From Comamonadaceae bacterium (GTDB lineage Bacteria > Pseudomonadota > Gammaproteobacteria > Burkholderiales > Burkholderiaceae_C), in assembly GCA_947372865.1 (NCBI GenBank), contig CANBVJ010000026.1, positions 1-42,270 of the forward strand: a stretch of 42,270 bases of DNA, written 5' to 3'. How positions within the stretch are numbered: the stretch's first letter is position 1; each line of letters opens with the position of its first letter. Positions 1 through 9,791 of this stretch are shown in pieces. The notes beneath the pieces are model-generated. The model made no database searches. It saw nothing but the letters and a program-made list of their open reading frames with translations, and was not told the origin of the DNA. A program made the translations under genes and the position numbers.

Positions 1-449
1 ACCAGCTCACGCACTCCTTGATCGCCATCGGGCGCGGCGAAATCTTTGGCGTCGGCCTGGGCGGCAGCGTGGAAAAACTCCACTGGTTGCCCGAGGCGCA
101 CACCGACTTCTTGCTGGCCGTGATTGGCGAAGAGTTTGGCCTGCTGGGCGTGCTGCTGTTGCTGGGCCTGTTTTTATGGCTGACGCGCCGCATCATGCAC
201 ATTGGCCGCCAGGCGGTGGCACTGGACCGGGTATTTGCCGGTCTGGTAGCACAGGGTGTGGGTATTTGGATGGGCTTTCAGGCCTTTATCAACATGGGCG
301 TGAACCTGGGGGCGCTGCCCACCAAGGGCCTGACGCTACCGCTCATGAGCTACGGCGGCTCGGCCATTTTGATCAACCTGATTGCCCTGGCCGTGGTGCT
401 GCGGGTGGACTATGAAAACCGCCAGTTGATGCAAGGGGGCCGGGCATGA
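1..449 (+). CDS. ftsW: FtsW, septal peptidoglycan polymerase (C-terminal part)
   Basis: SEDS-family integral membrane glycosyltransferase that polymerises lipid II at the septum with FtsI. The frame is open from base 3 at the window edge, so the N-terminal half is missing. The remaining ~148 residues carry the SEDS signature [20 protein letters not shown], a hydrophobic segment ([14 protein letters not shown]) and the conserved end segment with [13 protein letters not shown]. The stop overlaps the start of murG in an ATGA, so translation is probably coupled. A second SEDS protein (RodA) is encoded at 12793-13947; the murG neighbour and the [10 protein letters not shown] motif assign this one to FtsW. 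Confidence 0.96.
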   Translation, partial: QLTHSLIAIGRGEIFGVGLGGSVEKLHWLPEAHTDFLLAVIGEEFGLLGVLLLLGLFLWLTRRIMHIGRQAVALDRVFAGLVAQGVGIWMGFQAFINMGVNLGALPTKGLTLPLMSYGGSAILINLIALAVVLRVDYENRQLMQGGRA

Positions 450-1534
450 ACGCCAGCACCGTCGCCAGCAGCGTGCAACGCACTGCCCTGGTCATGGCCG
501 GAGGCACCGGCGGCCACATTTTTCCGGGCCTGGCCGTAGCCCAAGCCCTGCGTGAGAGCGGCTGGCGCGTGCACTGGCTGGGCGCGCCCGACAGCATGGA
601 AAGCCGCCTGGTGCCCGCGCGCGGCTTTGCGCTGGAGACCATCGCCTTTTCGGGCGTGCGCGGCAAAGGCCTTAAAACCTTGGCGCTGCTGCCCCTGCGC
701 CTGGCGCGCGCACTGGTGCAAAGCGCGCAAGTGCTGCGCCGCGTGCGCCCCGACGTGGTGCTGGGCTTTGGCGGCTACATCAGCCTGCCCGCGGGCCTGA
801 TGGCAGCGCTCTTGCGCATTCCGCTGGTGCTGCACGAACAAAACTCGGTGGCCGGTGCCGCCAACCGCTTGCTCACGCGCCTGGCCAAACGGGTGTTTTG
901 CGCCTTTCCTGGCGCCTTGCCTTCAGGCCAGTACGTGGGCAACCCGCTGCGCGCCGAGTTCCTGAACCAGCCCGCACCCGAGCAGCGCTTTGCCGGCCGC
1001 ACCGGCCCCTTGCAGGTGCTGGTAGTGGGTGGCAGCCTGGGCGCGCGCGCGCTCAACACCGTGGTGCCCCAAGCACTGGCCCTGATTCCCGCAGCGCAGC
1101 GCCCGGTGGTGCTGCACCAAAGCGGCGAAAAGCAAATGGAAGAGCTGCGCGCCAACTACGCCGCCGCAGGCGTGAACGCCAGCTTGACGCCCTTTATCGA
1201 CAACACCGCCCAGGCCTTTGCCGACGCCGACCTGGTGCTGTGCCGCGCTGGCGCCAGCACCGTGACCGAAATCGCCGCCGTGGGCGCCGCCGCGCTGTTT
1301 GTGCCCTTTCCCTTTGCGGTGGACGACCACCAGACCCACAACGCGCGCTTTCTAGTGGACCAAGGCGCGGGCACGCTGGTGAACCAAGCCGCGCTGACCC
1401 CGGCGTTTCTGGCCGACTGGCTGCAGCGCTGCGACCGCACGCTGCTGCTGCAGCATGCCAACGCCGCCAAAACCATGCAAAACATCCACGCTACCCACGC
1501 GCTGGTCGCCGCCTGCGAGGAGCTAGCCCCATGA
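446..1534 (+). CDS. murG: MurG, UDP-GlcNAc:lipid I N-acetylglucosaminyltransferase
   Basis: Adds GlcNAc to undecaprenyl-PP-MurNAc-pentapeptide (lipid I) on the inner face of the cytoplasmic membrane, making lipid II. The 362-residue length is normal for the family. The N-terminal Rossmann domain has the glycine-rich GGTGGH loop at residues 19-24 and the [10 protein letters not shown] segment. The C-terminal domain has [10 protein letters not shown] near residue 195 and the donor-binding GASTVTE segment near 270. The ATG overlaps the ftsW stop and the TGA overlaps the murC ATG, so the gene is translationally coupled on both sides. Confidence 0.97.
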   Translation: MNASTVASSVQRTALVMAGGTGGHIFPGLAVAQALRESGWRVHWLGAPDSMESRLVPARGFALETIAFSGVRGKGLKTLALLPLRLARALVQSAQVLRRVRPDVVLGFGGYISLPAGLMAALLRIPLVLHEQNSVAGAANRLLTRLAKRVFCAFPGALPSGQYVGNPLRAEFLNQPAPEQRFAGRTGPLQVLVVGGSLGARALNTVVPQALALIPAAQRPVVLHQSGEKQMEELRANYAAAGVNASLTPFIDNTAQAFADADLVLCRAGASTVTEIAAVGAAALFVPFPFAVDDHQTHNARFLVDQGAGTLVNQAALTPAFLADWLQRCDRTLLLQHANAAKTMQNIHATHALVAACEELAP

Positions 1535-2958
1535 AACACGCCATCCAACACATCCATTTCGTAGGCGTGGGCGGCTCGGGCATGTCCGGCATTGCCGAGA
1601 TCTTGCACAACCTGGGCTACACCATTTCAGGCTCCGACCTGGCCGACAGCGCCACGCTGCGCCGCCTTGCCTCCTTGGGCATCCAGACGCACGTGGGCCA
1701 TGACGCGGCACATGTGGCGCGGGCCGATGCGGTGGTCACCTCCACTGCCGTGCAGGCCAGCAACCCCGAGGTGCTGCGCGCGCGCGAACTGCACATTCCC
1801 GTGGTGCCGCGCGCGCTGATGCTCGCCGAACTGATGCGCCTCAAGCAAGGCATTGCCATTGCGGGCACCCATGGCAAAACCACCACCACCAGTTTGGTGG
1901 CCAGCGTGCTGGCGCAAGCCGGGCTGGACCCAACCTTTGTGATCGGCGGGCGATTAAACAGCGCTGGCGCCAACGCGCGACTGGGCAGCGGCAACTACAT
2001 TGTGGTCGAAGCCGACGAGTCTGACGCGTCGTTTTTGAACCTGCTGCCCGTGATGGCCGTGGTGACCAACATCGACGCCGACCACATGGAAACCTACGGC
2101 CACGACTTTGGCCGCTTGCAGCAGGCCTTTGTTGACTTTTTGCACCGCATGCCTTTTTACGGAACCGCGATTTTGTGCACCGACGACGCGGCCGTGCGCG
2201 CCATCGTGGACCAGGTGACTTGCCCGATTACCAGCTACGGTTTTGACGAAGGCGCCCAGGTGCGGGCCAAGAACGTGCGCGCGGTGGACGGCCAAATGCA
2301 TTTCACCGTACAGCGGCGCAACGGCGTGACCTTGCCAGACCTGGACGTCGTGCTCAACCTGCCCGGGCGCCACAACGTGCTCAACGCCTTGTCGGCCATT
2401 GCCGTGGCGGTGGAACTCAACATTGACGACGCCGCTGTGCAAACCGCGCTGGCCGAATTCAAGGGTGTGGGCCGGCGCTTTCAGCGCTATGGCGACCACG
2501 CGCTCGCCCAGGGCGGCGTGGTCACGGTGGTGGACGACTATGGCCACCATCCGGTCGAGATGGCCGCCACGTTGGCCGCCGCACGCGGGGCTTTTCCAGG
2601 ACGGCGCCTCGTGCTGGCGTTTCAGCCGCACCGCTACACCCGCACGCGCGACTGTTTTGAAGATTTCGTCAAGGTGATGGGCCAGGCCGACGCCGTGCTG
2701 CTGGCGGAGGTGTACGCCGCCGGCGAGGCGCCGCTGGTGGCAGCCGACGGCCGCGCCCTGGCACGCGCGCTGCGCGTGGCGGGCAAGCTAGAGCCCGTGT
2801 TTGTGGACGACATCACCGCCATGGCCGCTACAGCCGTGGCCAACGCCCAGGCGGGCGACGTGCTCTTGTGCATGGGCGCAGGCTCGATCAGCGCCGTGCC
2901 CGCCAAAGTGGTGGAGCTGCTGCAGGCACAGACGCAAACCCAAGGAGGCCAGGCATGA
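1531..2958 (+). CDS. murC: MurC, UDP-N-acetylmuramate--L-alanine ligase
   Basis: ATP-dependent cytoplasmic ligase that adds L-Ala to UDP-MurNAc. I start it at the ATG at 1531, which overlaps the murG stop (ATGA); the frame is open far upstream but that part is inside murG. The 475 residues begin with the UDP-binding [17 protein letters not shown] segment, followed by the P-loop GTHGKTTTT (residues ~112-120), [10 protein letters not shown], and the [18 protein letters not shown] and DDYGHHPVE motifs typical of Mur ligases. The stop overlaps the ddl ATG. The paralogue Mpl lies at 17947-19458. Confidence 0.97.
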   Translation: MKHAIQHIHFVGVGGSGMSGIAEILHNLGYTISGSDLADSATLRRLASLGIQTHVGHDAAHVARADAVVTSTAVQASNPEVLRARELHIPVVPRALMLAELMRLKQGIAIAGTHGKTTTTSLVASVLAQAGLDPTFVIGGRLNSAGANARLGSGNYIVVEADESDASFLNLLPVMAVVTNIDADHMETYGHDFGRLQQAFVDFLHRMPFYGTAILCTDDAAVRAIVDQVTCPITSYGFDEGAQVRAKNVRAVDGQMHFTVQRRNGVTLPDLDVVLNLPGRHNVLNALSAIAVAVELNIDDAAVQTALAEFKGVGRRFQRYGDHALAQGGVVTVVDDYGHHPVEMAATLAAARGAFPGRRLVLAFQPHRYTRTRDCFEDFVKVMGQADAVLLAEVYAAGEAPLVAADGRALARALRVAGKLEPVFVDDITAMAATAVANAQAGDVLLCMGAGSISAVPAKVVELLQAQTQTQGGQA

Positions 2959-3926
2959 ACGCGCACAACTTTGGCAAAGTAGCCGTGCTCATGGGCGGCG
3001 CGTCCGCCGAGCGCGAGATCTCGCTGCTTTCGGGCAGTGGCGTGCTGCAGGCCTTGCGCTCCAAAGGCGTGGACGCCCATGCCTTTGACCCGGCCGAGCG
3101 CGAACTCTCCGCCCTCAAGACCGAAGGCTTTGCGCGCTGCTTTATCGCGCTGCACGGCCGCTTTGGCGAAGACGGCACCATCCAGGGCGCACTGGAGCTG
3201 ATGGGCATTCCCTACACCGGCTCGGGCGTCATGGCGTCGAGCCTGGCCATGGACAAGACCATGACCAAGCGCCTGTGGGCCGCCGAAGGCCTGCCCACGC
3301 CGCGCTACTGCACGCTGGGCCCCGACCAGCACGACGACATCGGCCTGCAGCAACTGATTGCAAGCCTGGGCCTGCCGCTGATCGTCAAGCCGCCGCACGA
3401 AGGTTCGTCCATCGGCATCAGCAAGGTCACGCAGGCCGACCAAATGGCCGCCGCCGTGGCGCTGGGTGCCCAGTACGAGCCCGAGCTGCTGTGCGAAGAA
3501 TTCATCGTCGGCGAAGAAGTGACCTGCCCGGTGATTGGCATTGGCGCGGACGCCCGCACACTGCCGGTGGTGCGCATCCAAGCGCCCGACGGCGCCTACG
3601 ACTACCAGAACAAGTACTTCACCGACGCTGTGTCTTACTTGTGCCCGAGCGGCCTGCCTGCGGCCGAAGAGGCTGAGATTGCCCGCATCGTGCTGGCGGC
3701 CTTCCGCAGCCTGGGCTGCCGGGGCTGGGGCCGGGCGGACGTGATGATCCGCGCCAGCGACCGCAAGCCCTTTTTGCTGGAAATGAACACTTCACCCGGC
3801 ATGACCGGCCACTCGCTGGTGCCCATGTCGGCGCGCGCTGCCGGTACCAGCTACGAAGACTTGTGCCTGCAGATTCTGGCACTGGCCACGCTGGACAGCA
3901 GCCCCCGCCATCGGAGCACGCCATGA
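2955..3926 (+). CDS. ddlB: D-alanine--D-alanine ligase
   Basis: ATP-grasp ligase that makes D-Ala-D-Ala for the peptidoglycan pentapeptide. The chosen ATG at 2955 follows AGGAGG (2944-2949) and overlaps the murC stop; it gives [20 protein letters not shown], the usual Ddl N-terminus, and 323 residues. Visible family segments are [38 protein letters not shown] (ATP-binding loop), [13 protein letters not shown] and the metal-binding [15 protein letters not shown] near the C-terminus. The position between murC and ftsQ supports the ddlB type. The stop overlaps the ftsQ ATG. Confidence 0.97.
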   Translation: MNAHNFGKVAVLMGGASAEREISLLSGSGVLQALRSKGVDAHAFDPAERELSALKTEGFARCFIALHGRFGEDGTIQGALELMGIPYTGSGVMASSLAMDKTMTKRLWAAEGLPTPRYCTLGPDQHDDIGLQQLIASLGLPLIVKPPHEGSSIGISKVTQADQMAAAVALGAQYEPELLCEEFIVGEEVTCPVIGIGADARTLPVVRIQAPDGAYDYQNKYFTDAVSYLCPSGLPAAEEAEIARIVLAAFRSLGCRGWGRADVMIRASDRKPFLLEMNTSPGMTGHSLVPMSARAAGTSYEDLCLQILALATLDSSPRHRSTP

Positions 3927-4708
3927 ACCGCAGTGAGGCCCCCGCCATGGACCTGCGCCTGATGAACGGCGCAGCAGTGCTGCTGTTTGCCGTGTTTTTG
4001 GGCGCTGTGGCGCTGGCGGCGACGCGCTGGGTGTCCAACCGGTCGGCGTTTGCGCTGCAAGGCATTACCGTGCAGGGCGATGTGACCCACGCCAACGTGC
4101 CCACGGTGCGCGCCCATGTGGTCTCGCGCGTGGCGGGCACCTTCTTCAGCTTAGACCTCGCCAGCACCCGCAGCGTGTTCGAGACCATGCCCTGGGTGCG
4201 CCACGCGGTGGTGCACCGTGACTTTCCCAACCGCCTGCGCGTGCAGTTGCAAGAACACCAGGTGGCCGCCTACTGGGGTGACGCCAACGAGCCGCGCCTG
4301 CTCAATACCTTTGGCGAAGTGTTTGACGCCAACGTAGGCGAAGTTGAGATTGACGACCTGCCGCGCCTGAACGGCCCCCTTGGCCAAAGCGCTTCCGTGC
4401 TGGGGGCCTACCGGGCGCTATCCCCCCAGTTTGCCGCCCTGGATTTGACGATTGAAAGCCTGGAGCTCACCAACCAGGGTAGCTGGCGCATAGGCCTGAG
4501 CGGCGGCGCAGCCATTGAGGCGGGCCGGGGCGATCTGGACGAAGTCCAGGCCCGCACCCGCCACTTTCTGAGCACGCTGACGCGCGTGTTGGCACGCTAC
4601 CAGCGCCCGTCCGGCGCGCTGGAATCTGCCGACTTGCGCCACGAAAACGGTTACGCCATTCGGCTGCGCGGCATCAGCACCCTCGCCGCCGTGGCACCCA
4701 CCCATTGA
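3923..4708 (+). CDS. ftsQ: FtsQ, divisome scaffold protein
   Basis: Bitopic inner-membrane protein that links FtsB/FtsL and the septal synthase complex in the divisome. Starting at the ATG at 3923, which overlaps the ddl stop, it has 261 residues. It has a short cytoplasmic tail, one membrane segment at about residues 13-33, then a periplasmic POTRA-type region beginning [11 protein letters not shown] and the FtsQ/DivIB region containing [20 protein letters not shown]. Length and domain order are normal. ftsA follows after 24 bases. Confidence 0.95.
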   Translation: MNRSEAPAMDLRLMNGAAVLLFAVFLGAVALAATRWVSNRSAFALQGITVQGDVTHANVPTVRAHVVSRVAGTFFSLDLASTRSVFETMPWVRHAVVHRDFPNRLRVQLQEHQVAAYWGDANEPRLLNTFGEVFDANVGEVEIDDLPRLNGPLGQSASVLGAYRALSPQFAALDLTIESLELTNQGSWRIGLSGGAAIEAGRGDLDEVQARTRHFLSTLTRVLARYQRPSGALESADLRHENGYAIRLRGISTLAAVAPTH

Positions 4709-4732
4709 AGATTAACCAAGCAGGTACGCAAT

Positions 4733-5962
4733 ATGGCCCGTGAATACAAAGACTTAGTTGTCGGTCTGGACATCGGCACCGCCAAAGTGATGGCGGTGGT
4801 CGCAGAGGTGCTGCCCGGCGGCACCCTGCGCCTGGCCGGTTTTGGCTCGGCGCCCAGCAACGGCCTCAAGCGCGGCGTGGTGGTCAACATCGACGCCACG
4901 GTGCACAGCATCCAGCAGGCACTGAAAGAGGCCGAGCTGATGGCCGACTGCAAGATCACCCGCGTCTACACCGGCATTACCGGCAGCCACATCCGCGGCA
5001 TCAACTCCAGCGGCATGGTGGCTATCAAGGACCGCGAGGTCACCCAGGCCGACGTCACCCGCGTGGTGGAAACCGCCAAGGCGATTCATATTTCCAGCGA
5101 CCAGCGCCTGCTGCTGGTCGAACCGCAAGAGTTCATCATTGACGGCCAGGACGTCAAGGAACCCATCGGCATGAGCGGCATGCGCCTGGAAGCCAAGGTG
5201 CACATCGTGACCGGGGCGCAAAGTGCGGCCGAGAACATCATCAAATGCGTGCGCCGCTGCGGCCTGGAAGTCGAGCAGCTCATGCTCAACCCGCTGGCGT
5301 CAAGCCTGTCGGTGCTGACCGAAGACGAGCGCGAACTCGGCGTGGCGCTTGTGGACATTGGCGCGGGCACGACCGACATCGCCATCTTTACCAACGGCGC
5401 CATCCGCCACACCGCCGTGATCCCGATTGCCGGCGACCTGATCACCAGCGACATCGCCATGGCGCTGCGCACCCCGACCAAGGACGCCGAAGAGATCAAG
5501 GTCGAAAGCGGCCACGCCAAGCAGGTGCTGGTAGACCCCGATGTGCAGGTCGAAGTGCCCGGCCTGGGCGACCGCAGCCCGCGCATGCTCAGCCGCCAGG
5601 CGCTCGCTGGCGTGATCGAGCCGCGCATTGAAGAGATCTTCACCCTGGTCAACCAGGTCATGCGCGAGTCGGGCTTTGAAGAAGTGCTCTCCAGCGGCAT
5701 TGTGCTCACTGGCGGCAGCTGCGTCATGCCCGGCATGGTCGAGCTCGGCGAGGACATCTTCCTCAAACCCGTGCGCCGCGGCATTCCGCTGTATTCCAAC
5801 GCGCTTGCCGACATGGTGGCGCAGCCCCGTGCGGCGGTGGTGATGGGCTTTCTGGAAGAAGCCCGCATTGCCCGCATGCGCGGCATCAAAGTGGCGCAAA
5901 AAGGCGGCTCGGTGAAGAGCGCTTTTGGCCAGATCCGCGACTTCTTTGCCGGGAACTTCTAA
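4733..5962 (+). CDS. ftsA: FtsA, actin-like divisome protein
   Basis: Actin-fold ATPase that anchors FtsZ to the membrane and recruits later division proteins. The 409 residues contain the phosphate-1 loop (VGLDIGTAKVMAVVAEV, residues ~10-26), the phosphate-2 loop (LVDIGAGTTDIAIF, near residue 205) and the adenosine loop (GIVLTGGSCVMPG, near 323). The last residues, GQIRDFFAGNF, form the short amphipathic membrane-targeting helix. The 152 bases to ftsZ hold a possible promoter, but I could not define a good -35 and -10 pair there. Confidence 0.97.
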   Translation: MAREYKDLVVGLDIGTAKVMAVVAEVLPGGTLRLAGFGSAPSNGLKRGVVVNIDATVHSIQQALKEAELMADCKITRVYTGITGSHIRGINSSGMVAIKDREVTQADVTRVVETAKAIHISSDQRLLLVEPQEFIIDGQDVKEPIGMSGMRLEAKVHIVTGAQSAAENIIKCVRRCGLEVEQLMLNPLASSLSVLTEDERELGVALVDIGAGTTDIAIFTNGAIRHTAVIPIAGDLITSDIAMALRTPTKDAEEIKVESGHAKQVLVDPDVQVEVPGLGDRSPRMLSRQALAGVIEPRIEEIFTLVNQVMRESGFEEVLSSGIVLTGGSCVMPGMVELGEDIFLKPVRRGIPLYSNALADMVAQPRAAVVMGFLEEARIARMRGIKVAQKGGSVKSAFGQIRDFFAGNF

Positions 5963-6114
5963 ATGCATCAAATTACTCACTTTGAAGCGCGAAATTCGTG
6001 TCCAAACGCGGCACAATCCTTGTGGCGCGCGCGTGCCGGGCCGCCGAAGCGAAGTTCCTCTTTTCTGATACCGCTTTTTTCATTTTCCGTTTGCAAAACC
6101 ACTAGGAGCTCCGC

Positions 6115-7404
6115 ATGTCCATCGAACTAATTGAAGACGAATCTTTCAACCAAGGCACCCTCATCAAGGTGATCGGCGTTGGTGGCGGCGGCGGCAACGC
6201 GGTCGAGTACATGATCCAGTCTTCAGTGACCGGTGTCGAGTTCATTTGCGCCAATACGGACGCGCAAGCCCTCAACCGCAGCAGCGCGCACCGCCGTATT
6301 CAGCTCGGCGAGAGCGGCCTGGGTGCTGGCAGCCGCCCCGACAAGGGCCGCATGTCCGCAGAACAGGCTGAGGCCGACATCCGCATCGCCATTGAAGGCG
6401 CCAATATGCTTTTCATCACCGCCGGCATGGGAGGAGGCACTGGCACCGGAGCCGCCCCCATCATTGCCAAAGTGGCCAAGGAAATGGGCATTCTGACCGT
6501 GGGCGTCGTCACCAAGCCTTTCGAGTTCGAAGGCGGCCCGCGCATGAAGAACGCCGACGCTGGCCTGGCCGAGTTGGAAGCCAATGTGGACTCCCTGATC
6601 GTGGTGCTGAACGAAAAACTGCTCGAAGTGCTGGGCGACGACATCAGCCAGGACGAAGCCTTTGCCTACGCCAACGACGTGCTGAAAAACGCCGTGGGCG
6701 GTATTGCCGAAATCATCAATGTGCCTGGCCACGTGAACGTCGACTTTGAAGACGTGCGTACCGTCATGAGCGAACCCGGCAAAGCCATGATGGGCACCGC
6801 CCTGGCCAAAGGCCCGGACCGCGCCCGCATCGCCGCCGAACAGGCCGTGGCCTGCCCGCTGCTCGAAGGGATTGACCTGTCCGGAGCCAAGGGCGTGCTG
6901 GTGCTGATCACGGCCGCCAAAGGCTCGCTCAAACTGAGCGAATCCAAGCTGGCCATGAACACCATCCGCGCCTACGCGTCGTCCGAAGCCCACGTGATTT
7001 ACGGTACCGCCTATGACGACAACCTGGGCGACCAGGTGCGCGTCACCGTGGTAGCTACCGGTTTGGGCCGCCAAGGCTCGCACCGCCGCACCGCGCCTCC
7101 GCTGCAAGTGCTGCGCACCGGCACCGACAACGTGCCCTTCAACGTGCCCACGCTGAACACCCCCCTGGGCGCCTCCAGCGGCCAGCGCGGCACCAGCACT
7201 GGCCCCATGGCATCCATGGGTGGCATGGGCGGCGGCACCAGCATGGGCGCAAGCAGCGCACCGCAAGCCGACTACGGCAGCATGAGCACCCCGGCCGTCT
7301 GGCGCGGCACCCGCACGTCGGCGGCGCAGAAAGTGGACGCGCTCTCGAGCGGCGGCATGGACGACTACGAAATTCCTGCTTTCTTGCGCAAGCAGGCTGA
7401 TTAA
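6115..7404 (+). CDS. ftsZ: FtsZ, tubulin-like cell division GTPase
   Basis: Forms the Z-ring at mid-cell. The 429-residue protein has the N-terminal GVGGGGGNAVEYM loop, the tubulin signature GGGTGTG at about residues 107-113, and NVDFEDVRTVM. A Gly/Ser/Met/Thr-rich linker covers about residues 345-400. The conserved C-terminal peptide DDYEIPAFLRKQ binds FtsA and other partners. TAGGAGC at 6102-6108 is a good ribosome-binding site for the ATG at 6115. Downstream lie a dispersed repeat and a strong terminator. Confidence 0.98.
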   Translation: MSIELIEDESFNQGTLIKVIGVGGGGGNAVEYMIQSSVTGVEFICANTDAQALNRSSAHRRIQLGESGLGAGSRPDKGRMSAEQAEADIRIAIEGANMLFITAGMGGGTGTGAAPIIAKVAKEMGILTVGVVTKPFEFEGGPRMKNADAGLAELEANVDSLIVVLNEKLLEVLGDDISQDEAFAYANDVLKNAVGGIAEIINVPGHVNVDFEDVRTVMSEPGKAMMGTALAKGPDRARIAAEQAVACPLLEGIDLSGAKGVLVLITAAKGSLKLSESKLAMNTIRAYASSEAHVIYGTAYDDNLGDQVRVTVVATGLGRQGSHRRTAPPLQVLRTGTDNVPFNVPTLNTPLGASSGQRGTSTGPMASMGGMGGGTSMGASSAPQADYGSMSTPAVWRGTRTSAAQKVDALSSGGMDDYEIPAFLRKQAD

Positions 7405-7405
7405 G

Positions 7406-7457
7406 TAGCACCCCCACGCTTGTCACTGCGTGTACTGCGCTGCCCCCCGAGGGGGTA
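7406..7457 (-). repeat. Dispersed GC-rich repeat unit, copy 1 (downstream of ftsZ)
   Basis: Read on the minus strand this unit contains ggggggcagcg and, 17 bases further on, agcgtggggg. The same two blocks with the same spacing occur at 18946-18980 inside mpl on the plus strand. The 12 bases after the first block match at 8 positions. This copy lies between the ftsZ stop and the terminator, a normal place for a REP-like element. I recall similar units being common between genes in Comamonadaceae, but I cannot check that here. Confidence 0.7.
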
Positions 7458-7469
7458 GCCAATTAGTTC

Positions 7470-7503
7470 GTAGCACTGGCCCTTTGGGGCCAGTGCTACT
7501 TTT
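7470..7503 (+). terminator. Rho-independent terminator after ftsZ
   Basis: Perfect 12-base arms gtagcactggcc (7470-7481) and ggccagtgctac (7488-7499), extendable by one C-G pair, followed by TTTT. It closes the dcw transcript. The T-tract runs directly into the presumed -10 box of lpxC, so terminator and promoter share bases. Confidence 0.9.
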
Positions 7504-7517
7504 ACAATCAGTCCGTG
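7503..7517 (+). promoter_or_regulatory. Leaderless-type promoter of lpxC
   Basis: TACAAT at 7503-7508 is followed by 6 bases and the GTG at 7515. A transcript from this -10 would begin at or beside the start codon. The expected -35 position falls inside the ftsZ terminator hairpin and is not canonical. No ribosome-binding site precedes the GTG. Confidence 0.6.
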
Positions 7518-8438
7518 CTCAAACAAAGAACCCTCAAATCCATCACCCGGGCCGTAGGCGTCGGGCTGCACAGCGGCCAGCGGGTGGAGATCACCTTGCG
7601 GCCGGCGGCGCCCAATACGGGCATCGTGTTTCGGCGGGTCGATTTGCCCCATCCAGTGGACATTGCGGTATCGACCGAGGCGGTGACGGACACGCGCCTG
7701 GCGTCCACCTTATCGGCGGGCGGCGCCAAAGTGCACACGGTGGAGCACCTGATGTCGGCCTGCGCCGGACTGGGCGTAGACAACATGGTGGTGGACATTA
7801 CCGCCGAAGAGGTTCCCATCCTGGACGGATCGGCCGCTTCTTTTGTGTTTTTGCTGCAAAGCGCGGGCATCGAGATGCAAAACGCGCCGCGCCGCTTTAT
7901 CCGCGTCAAGGCGCCCATTACCGTGCGCGAAGGCGCGCCGGGTAACGAGAAATGGGCCACCCTGGAGCCTTTTCACGGCTTCAAACTGACCTTTGAGATT
8001 GACTTCAACCACCCGGCGGTCGATTCCACCGGTCAGCGCGTGGAGTTTGACCTGAGCGTGGACTCCTACGCCCGCGACATTGCCCGCGCCCGTACCTTTG
8101 GCTTTACCAAAGACGTGGAAATGATGCGTGCCAACGGCCTGGCCCTGGGCGGCGGCCTGGACAACGCCATCGTGATGGACGACTACAAGGTGCTCAACGC
8201 CGACGGTCTGCGCTACGACGACGAGTTCGTCAAACACAAGATTCTTGACGCCATGGGCGACCTCTATATCGTGGGCATGCCGCTCTTGGCCCACTACCGC
8301 GCGCACCGCTCGGGCCACGCGCTCAACAACCTGCTGCTGCGCCAGCTCCAGGCCCAGCCCGAAGCCTGGGAAGTAGTCACCTTTGAAGAAGAGCGCAAGG
8401 CGCCCGCCGGCTTTGCGCAACTCGCGCCGCAGTGGTAG
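7515..8438 (+). CDS. lpxC: LpxC, UDP-3-O-acyl-GlcNAc deacetylase
   Basis: Zinc amidase that carries out the committed step of lipid A synthesis. The 307 residues begin [20 protein letters not shown], the usual LpxC N-terminus, which fixes the GTG start at 7515. Zinc-site segments are [17 protein letters not shown] (first ligand region) and [12 protein letters not shown] (second His and Asp). A further catalytic His lies in [12 protein letters not shown]. The gene follows ftsZ as in many proteobacteria but is separated from it by a strong terminator and probably has its own promoter. It converges with ruvC. Confidence 0.97.
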   Translation: MLKQRTLKSITRAVGVGLHSGQRVEITLRPAAPNTGIVFRRVDLPHPVDIAVSTEAVTDTRLASTLSAGGAKVHTVEHLMSACAGLGVDNMVVDITAEEVPILDGSAASFVFLLQSAGIEMQNAPRRFIRVKAPITVREGAPGNEKWATLEPFHGFKLTFEIDFNHPAVDSTGQRVEFDLSVDSYARDIARARTFGFTKDVEMMRANGLALGGGLDNAIVMDDYKVLNADGLRYDDEFVKHKILDAMGDLYIVGMPLLAHYRAHRSGHALNNLLLRQLQAQPEAWEVVTFEEERKAPAGFAQLAPQW

Positions 8439-8469
8439 GGCACAGCCCGCCGCGCCCTGTTCTTCAGCC

Positions 8470-9015
8470 TTAGCGGCTGCGCCCCGCCCTGTAACTCCCG
8501 TCTCCTGCACCCAGGCCGTCGGCCTTGGCAATGCGCGCCATCGCAGCACCCGCGTGGGCGTGGGTAATGGCCAGGCCCAGGCCGTCAGCGGCGTCTGGCC
8601 CGGGCAAACCGGGCAGCGCCAGCAGGCGGCGCACCATTTCTTGGATCTGCGTTTTGTCGGCGCGGCCGTAGCCCACCACGGCTTGCTTCATTTGCAAGGC
8701 GGTGTATTCGGCCACCGCCAGATTGGCGTGCACCAGCGCCGTCACCAGGGCGCCGCGCGCCTGGCCCAGCAGCAAGGTGGACTGCGGGTTGACGTTGACA
8801 AACACAATTTCTATCGACGCGCAATCGGGCTGGTAGCGCTCAATCACCTCGCCCACGCCGTCAAACAGCACTTTGAGGCGCGCGGGCAGCGCCTTGGTGT
8901 CCAGATGGTGGGTGGTGATGGTGCCGCTGGCCACGTAGCGCAGGTTCGCGCCTTCTTGGTCAATCACGCCAAAACCGGTGGTGCGCAATCCAGGGTCTAT
9001 GCCCAAAATTCTCAT
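8470..9015 (-). CDS. ruvC: RuvC, Holliday junction resolvase
   Basis: Dimeric endonuclease that cuts four-way junctions bound by RuvAB. The 181 residues keep all four acidic catalytic positions: D7 in GIDPG, E69 in ASIEIVFVN, and D141 and D144 in [13 protein letters not shown]. The ATG overlaps the mtgA stop (ATGA), so ruvC is the last gene of the RNB-TonB-mtgA-ruvC operon. ruvA and ruvB are not in the window. Confidence 0.96.
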   Translation of the reverse strand: MRILGIDPGLRTTGFGVIDQEGANLRYVASGTITTHHLDTKALPARLKVLFDGVGEVIERYQPDCASIEIVFVNVNPQSTLLLGQARGALVTALVHANLAVAEYTALQMKQAVVGYGRADKTQIQEMVRRLLALPGLPGPDAADGLGLAITHAHAGAAMARIAKADGLGAGDGSYRAGRSR

Positions 9016-9791
9016 GGCGGCGATCCGGGCAAGCGGGCGTCGCCCATGCGCGCCACGATGACCTGGGCGCGCGCGCTCAGGTAGTCGGAGTTGGGCAGCT
9101 TCTCAAAATAGCGCGGCCGGGGCAGCATGACGACCAGGCGCGCGGCCTCGTAGGGCGTGAGCTGGGCTGCGCTTTTGCGAAAGTAGTGCTGGGCGGCGGC
9201 TTCGGCGCCAAACACGCCTTCGCCCCATTCCACGCTGTTGAGGTAAATCTCCAGAATGCGCTGTTTGCCCAGCAGCTTTTCCAGCAGCAAGGTCAGTACC
9301 AGCTCCTGGCCCTTGCGCAGCAGACTGCGTTCGCCCGAGAGAAACAGGTTTTTGGCCAACTGCTGGGTGATGGTGGAGCCGCCCACCACTTTGGGCGTGC
9401 GGGCATTTTTGGCGGTGTTGGCGGTGTTGGCGGCATTTTGGGCGGCGCGCTGGGCGGCACGGTCTTCGGCCTTGGCGTTTTTGGCCCAGGCTTTTTCCAG
9501 CGCCACCCAGTCCAGGCCGTCGTGGCTGCTAAAGCTGTCGTCCTCAGAAGCAATGACCGCGCGCTTGAGGTGCACGCTGATCTGGTCGTAGTCGCGCCAC
9601 TGCTGGCGCCAGCGCAGGCTGCCCGTGGCCTGCACCCGCTGCCAGACCTGCGAACGTTCAAAGGCGGTGGACTGCGGGTCCAACCAGCGCATGCTGGCAA
9701 TGCGCAGCACAAAAAACAGCTGCAGCCCCACCACCGCGCAGGCCAGCAGGGCCAAGAGGCGCAGTGCGGATCGCATGCGGGGGCTCTTCAT
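9012..9791 (-). CDS. mtgA: MtgA, monofunctional peptidoglycan glycosyltransferase
   Basis: GT51 enzyme that polymerises lipid II into glycan strands, anchored by one N-terminal membrane segment (residues ~11-30). The catalytic motif [13 protein letters not shown] begins at E83, and the second motif [20 protein letters not shown] begins near 137. Between them, at about residues 103-133, is a low-complexity Ala/Asn/Lys stretch that is longer than the corresponding segment of E. coli MtgA. Its DNA contains short TTGGCGGTG repeats at about 9417-9436. The total length is 259 residues. The gene overlaps its neighbours by 4 bases on each side. Confidence 0.95.
   Translation of the reverse strand: MKSPRMRSALRLLALLACAVVGLQLFFVLRIASMRWLDPQSTAFERSQVWQRVQATGSLRWRQQWRDYDQISVHLKRAVIASEDDSFSSHDGLDWVALEKAWAKNAKAEDRAAQRAAQNAANTANTAKNARTPKVVGGSTITQQLAKNLFLSGERSLLRKGQELVLTLLLEKLLGKQRILEIYLNSVEWGEGVFGAEAAAQHYFRKSAAQLTPYEAARLVVMLPRPRYFEKLPNSDYLSARAQVIVARMGDARLPGSPP

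Noticed and set aside
6012-6017. CACAAT upstream of ftsZ as a -10 box
   Set aside because: No suitable -35 at 16-18 bases and no start codon at the 6-base spacing; ftsZ has a normal ribosome site about 85 bases further on.
6223-7266. Long minus-strand open frame opposite ftsZ
   Set aside because: It is a His/Ala/Gly-rich shadow of ftsZ without a recognisable domain or ribosome-binding site.
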